Shown here: positions 5,706-5,896 of the stretch, in pieces
Numbering within the stretch: the stretch's first letter is position 1
Layout of the letters: the number at the start of each line of letters is the position of its first letter
Source: Chloroflexota bacterium
GTDB lineage: Bacteria; Chloroflexota; Anaerolineae; B4-G1
DNA: 5,896 nucleotides
Direction: 5' to 3'
NCBI GenBank assembly: GCA_030596915.1
Contig: JAUVSX010000215.1
Span: 1 to 5,896, forward strand
Program-made: the position numbers and the translations under genes
The notes under the pieces: generated by a model
Told to the model about the DNA's origin: nothing
Databases searched by the model: none
What the model saw: only the letters and a program-made list of their open reading frames with translations

Positions 5706-5896
5706 TCACGCGCTATCGCGAGTGCGGAGAACCTCCGCTACCTGGCCGGCCGTCGGCAGTGCGGGAATCGCACCGCGCTCCGTGGTCGTCAGCGCACCCA
5801 CAGCATTGGCGTAGCGGCAACTCTCGCGCAGCACGGCTTCATCACGATCAGCCTGGGGGTGCCGCAGCAGCCCTCTCAGCATCCCCGCGACGAACC
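5706..5896 (-). CDS. PfkB/ribokinase-family sugar kinase, C-terminal end (partial)
   Basis: An open frame enters at the right edge and ends with TGA at 5708-5706, giving 62 full codons. The peptide begins FVAGMLRGLLRHP, continues with LRESCRYANAVGALTTTERGA and ends IPALPTAGQVAEVLRTRDSA. FVAG is what follows the GAGD catalytic signature in PfkB kinases, and the ANAVGAL...T..GAIPALPT tail is typical of ribokinases and fructokinases. The catalytic Asp would lie just outside the window. The codon before Phe ends in GG (Gly, Arg or Trp), whereas most members have Ala, Ser or Thr there. Substrate cannot be told from this end. It lies upstream of the nifS operon on the same strand, separated by 235 bases from the predicted transcription start to the stop region and with its own promoter between, so it is probably a separate unit. 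Confidence 0.82.
   Translation of the reverse strand, partial: FVAGMLRGLLRHPQADRDEAVLRESCRYANAVGALTTTERGAIPALPTAGQVAEVLRTRDSA

Noticed and set aside
5869..5887. CTGAGAGGG on the - strand, resembling part of a TPP riboswitch
   Set aside because: It lies in the coding end of the PfkB-family kinase, encoding residues after FVAG, and the rest of the TPP consensus is missing.

Overview
This is a high-GC bacterial window with two gene groups facing each other, plus the tail of a third gene at the right edge. Base composition, a perfect bacterial extended -10 element and Shine-Dalgarno sites mark it as bacterial. The protein set (NIF-type Fe-S assembly without visible nitrogenase genes, an EpsC-like serine acetyltransferase, a YegD-type Hsp70) would fit Chloroflexota or another deep-branching GC-rich phylum. 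That placement is a weak inference.

Left half, + strand (8-2575): a two-gene unit. The first gene encodes an N-terminal coiled coil followed by about six blade-like repeats resembling the C-terminal DNA-wrapping beta-pinwheel of DNA gyrase subunit A (GyrA), with no topoisomerase catalytic part. Eighteen bases downstream lies an Hsp70-family ATPase of the short YegD type, which has a nucleotide-binding domain and no substrate-binding domain. This pair is the least explained part of the window.

Middle and right, - strand (5351 down to 2572): a tightly coupled operon nifS - nifU - cysE. NifS takes sulfur from cysteine, NifU assembles the Fe-S cluster on its scaffold, and CysE makes O-acetylserine, the precursor of new cysteine, so the operon joins sulfur supply to Fe-S cluster building. 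nifS and nifU overlap by four bases (ATGA), and nifU and cysE are 12 bases apart. The last codons of cysE and of the Hsp70 gene share the palindrome CTAG, so the two convergent units end inside each other.

Upstream of nifS (5352-5705) is a 354-base gene-free stretch. It holds a strong extended -10 promoter (TGGTATAAT) and a predicted leader of about 230 nt with several perfect hairpins. Two of these exclude each other, and one has an arm that could instead cover the nifS ribosome binding site. I could not match the leader to a known riboswitch or T-box class. Before it, at the right edge, is the C-terminal end of a PfkB-family sugar kinase on the same strand.
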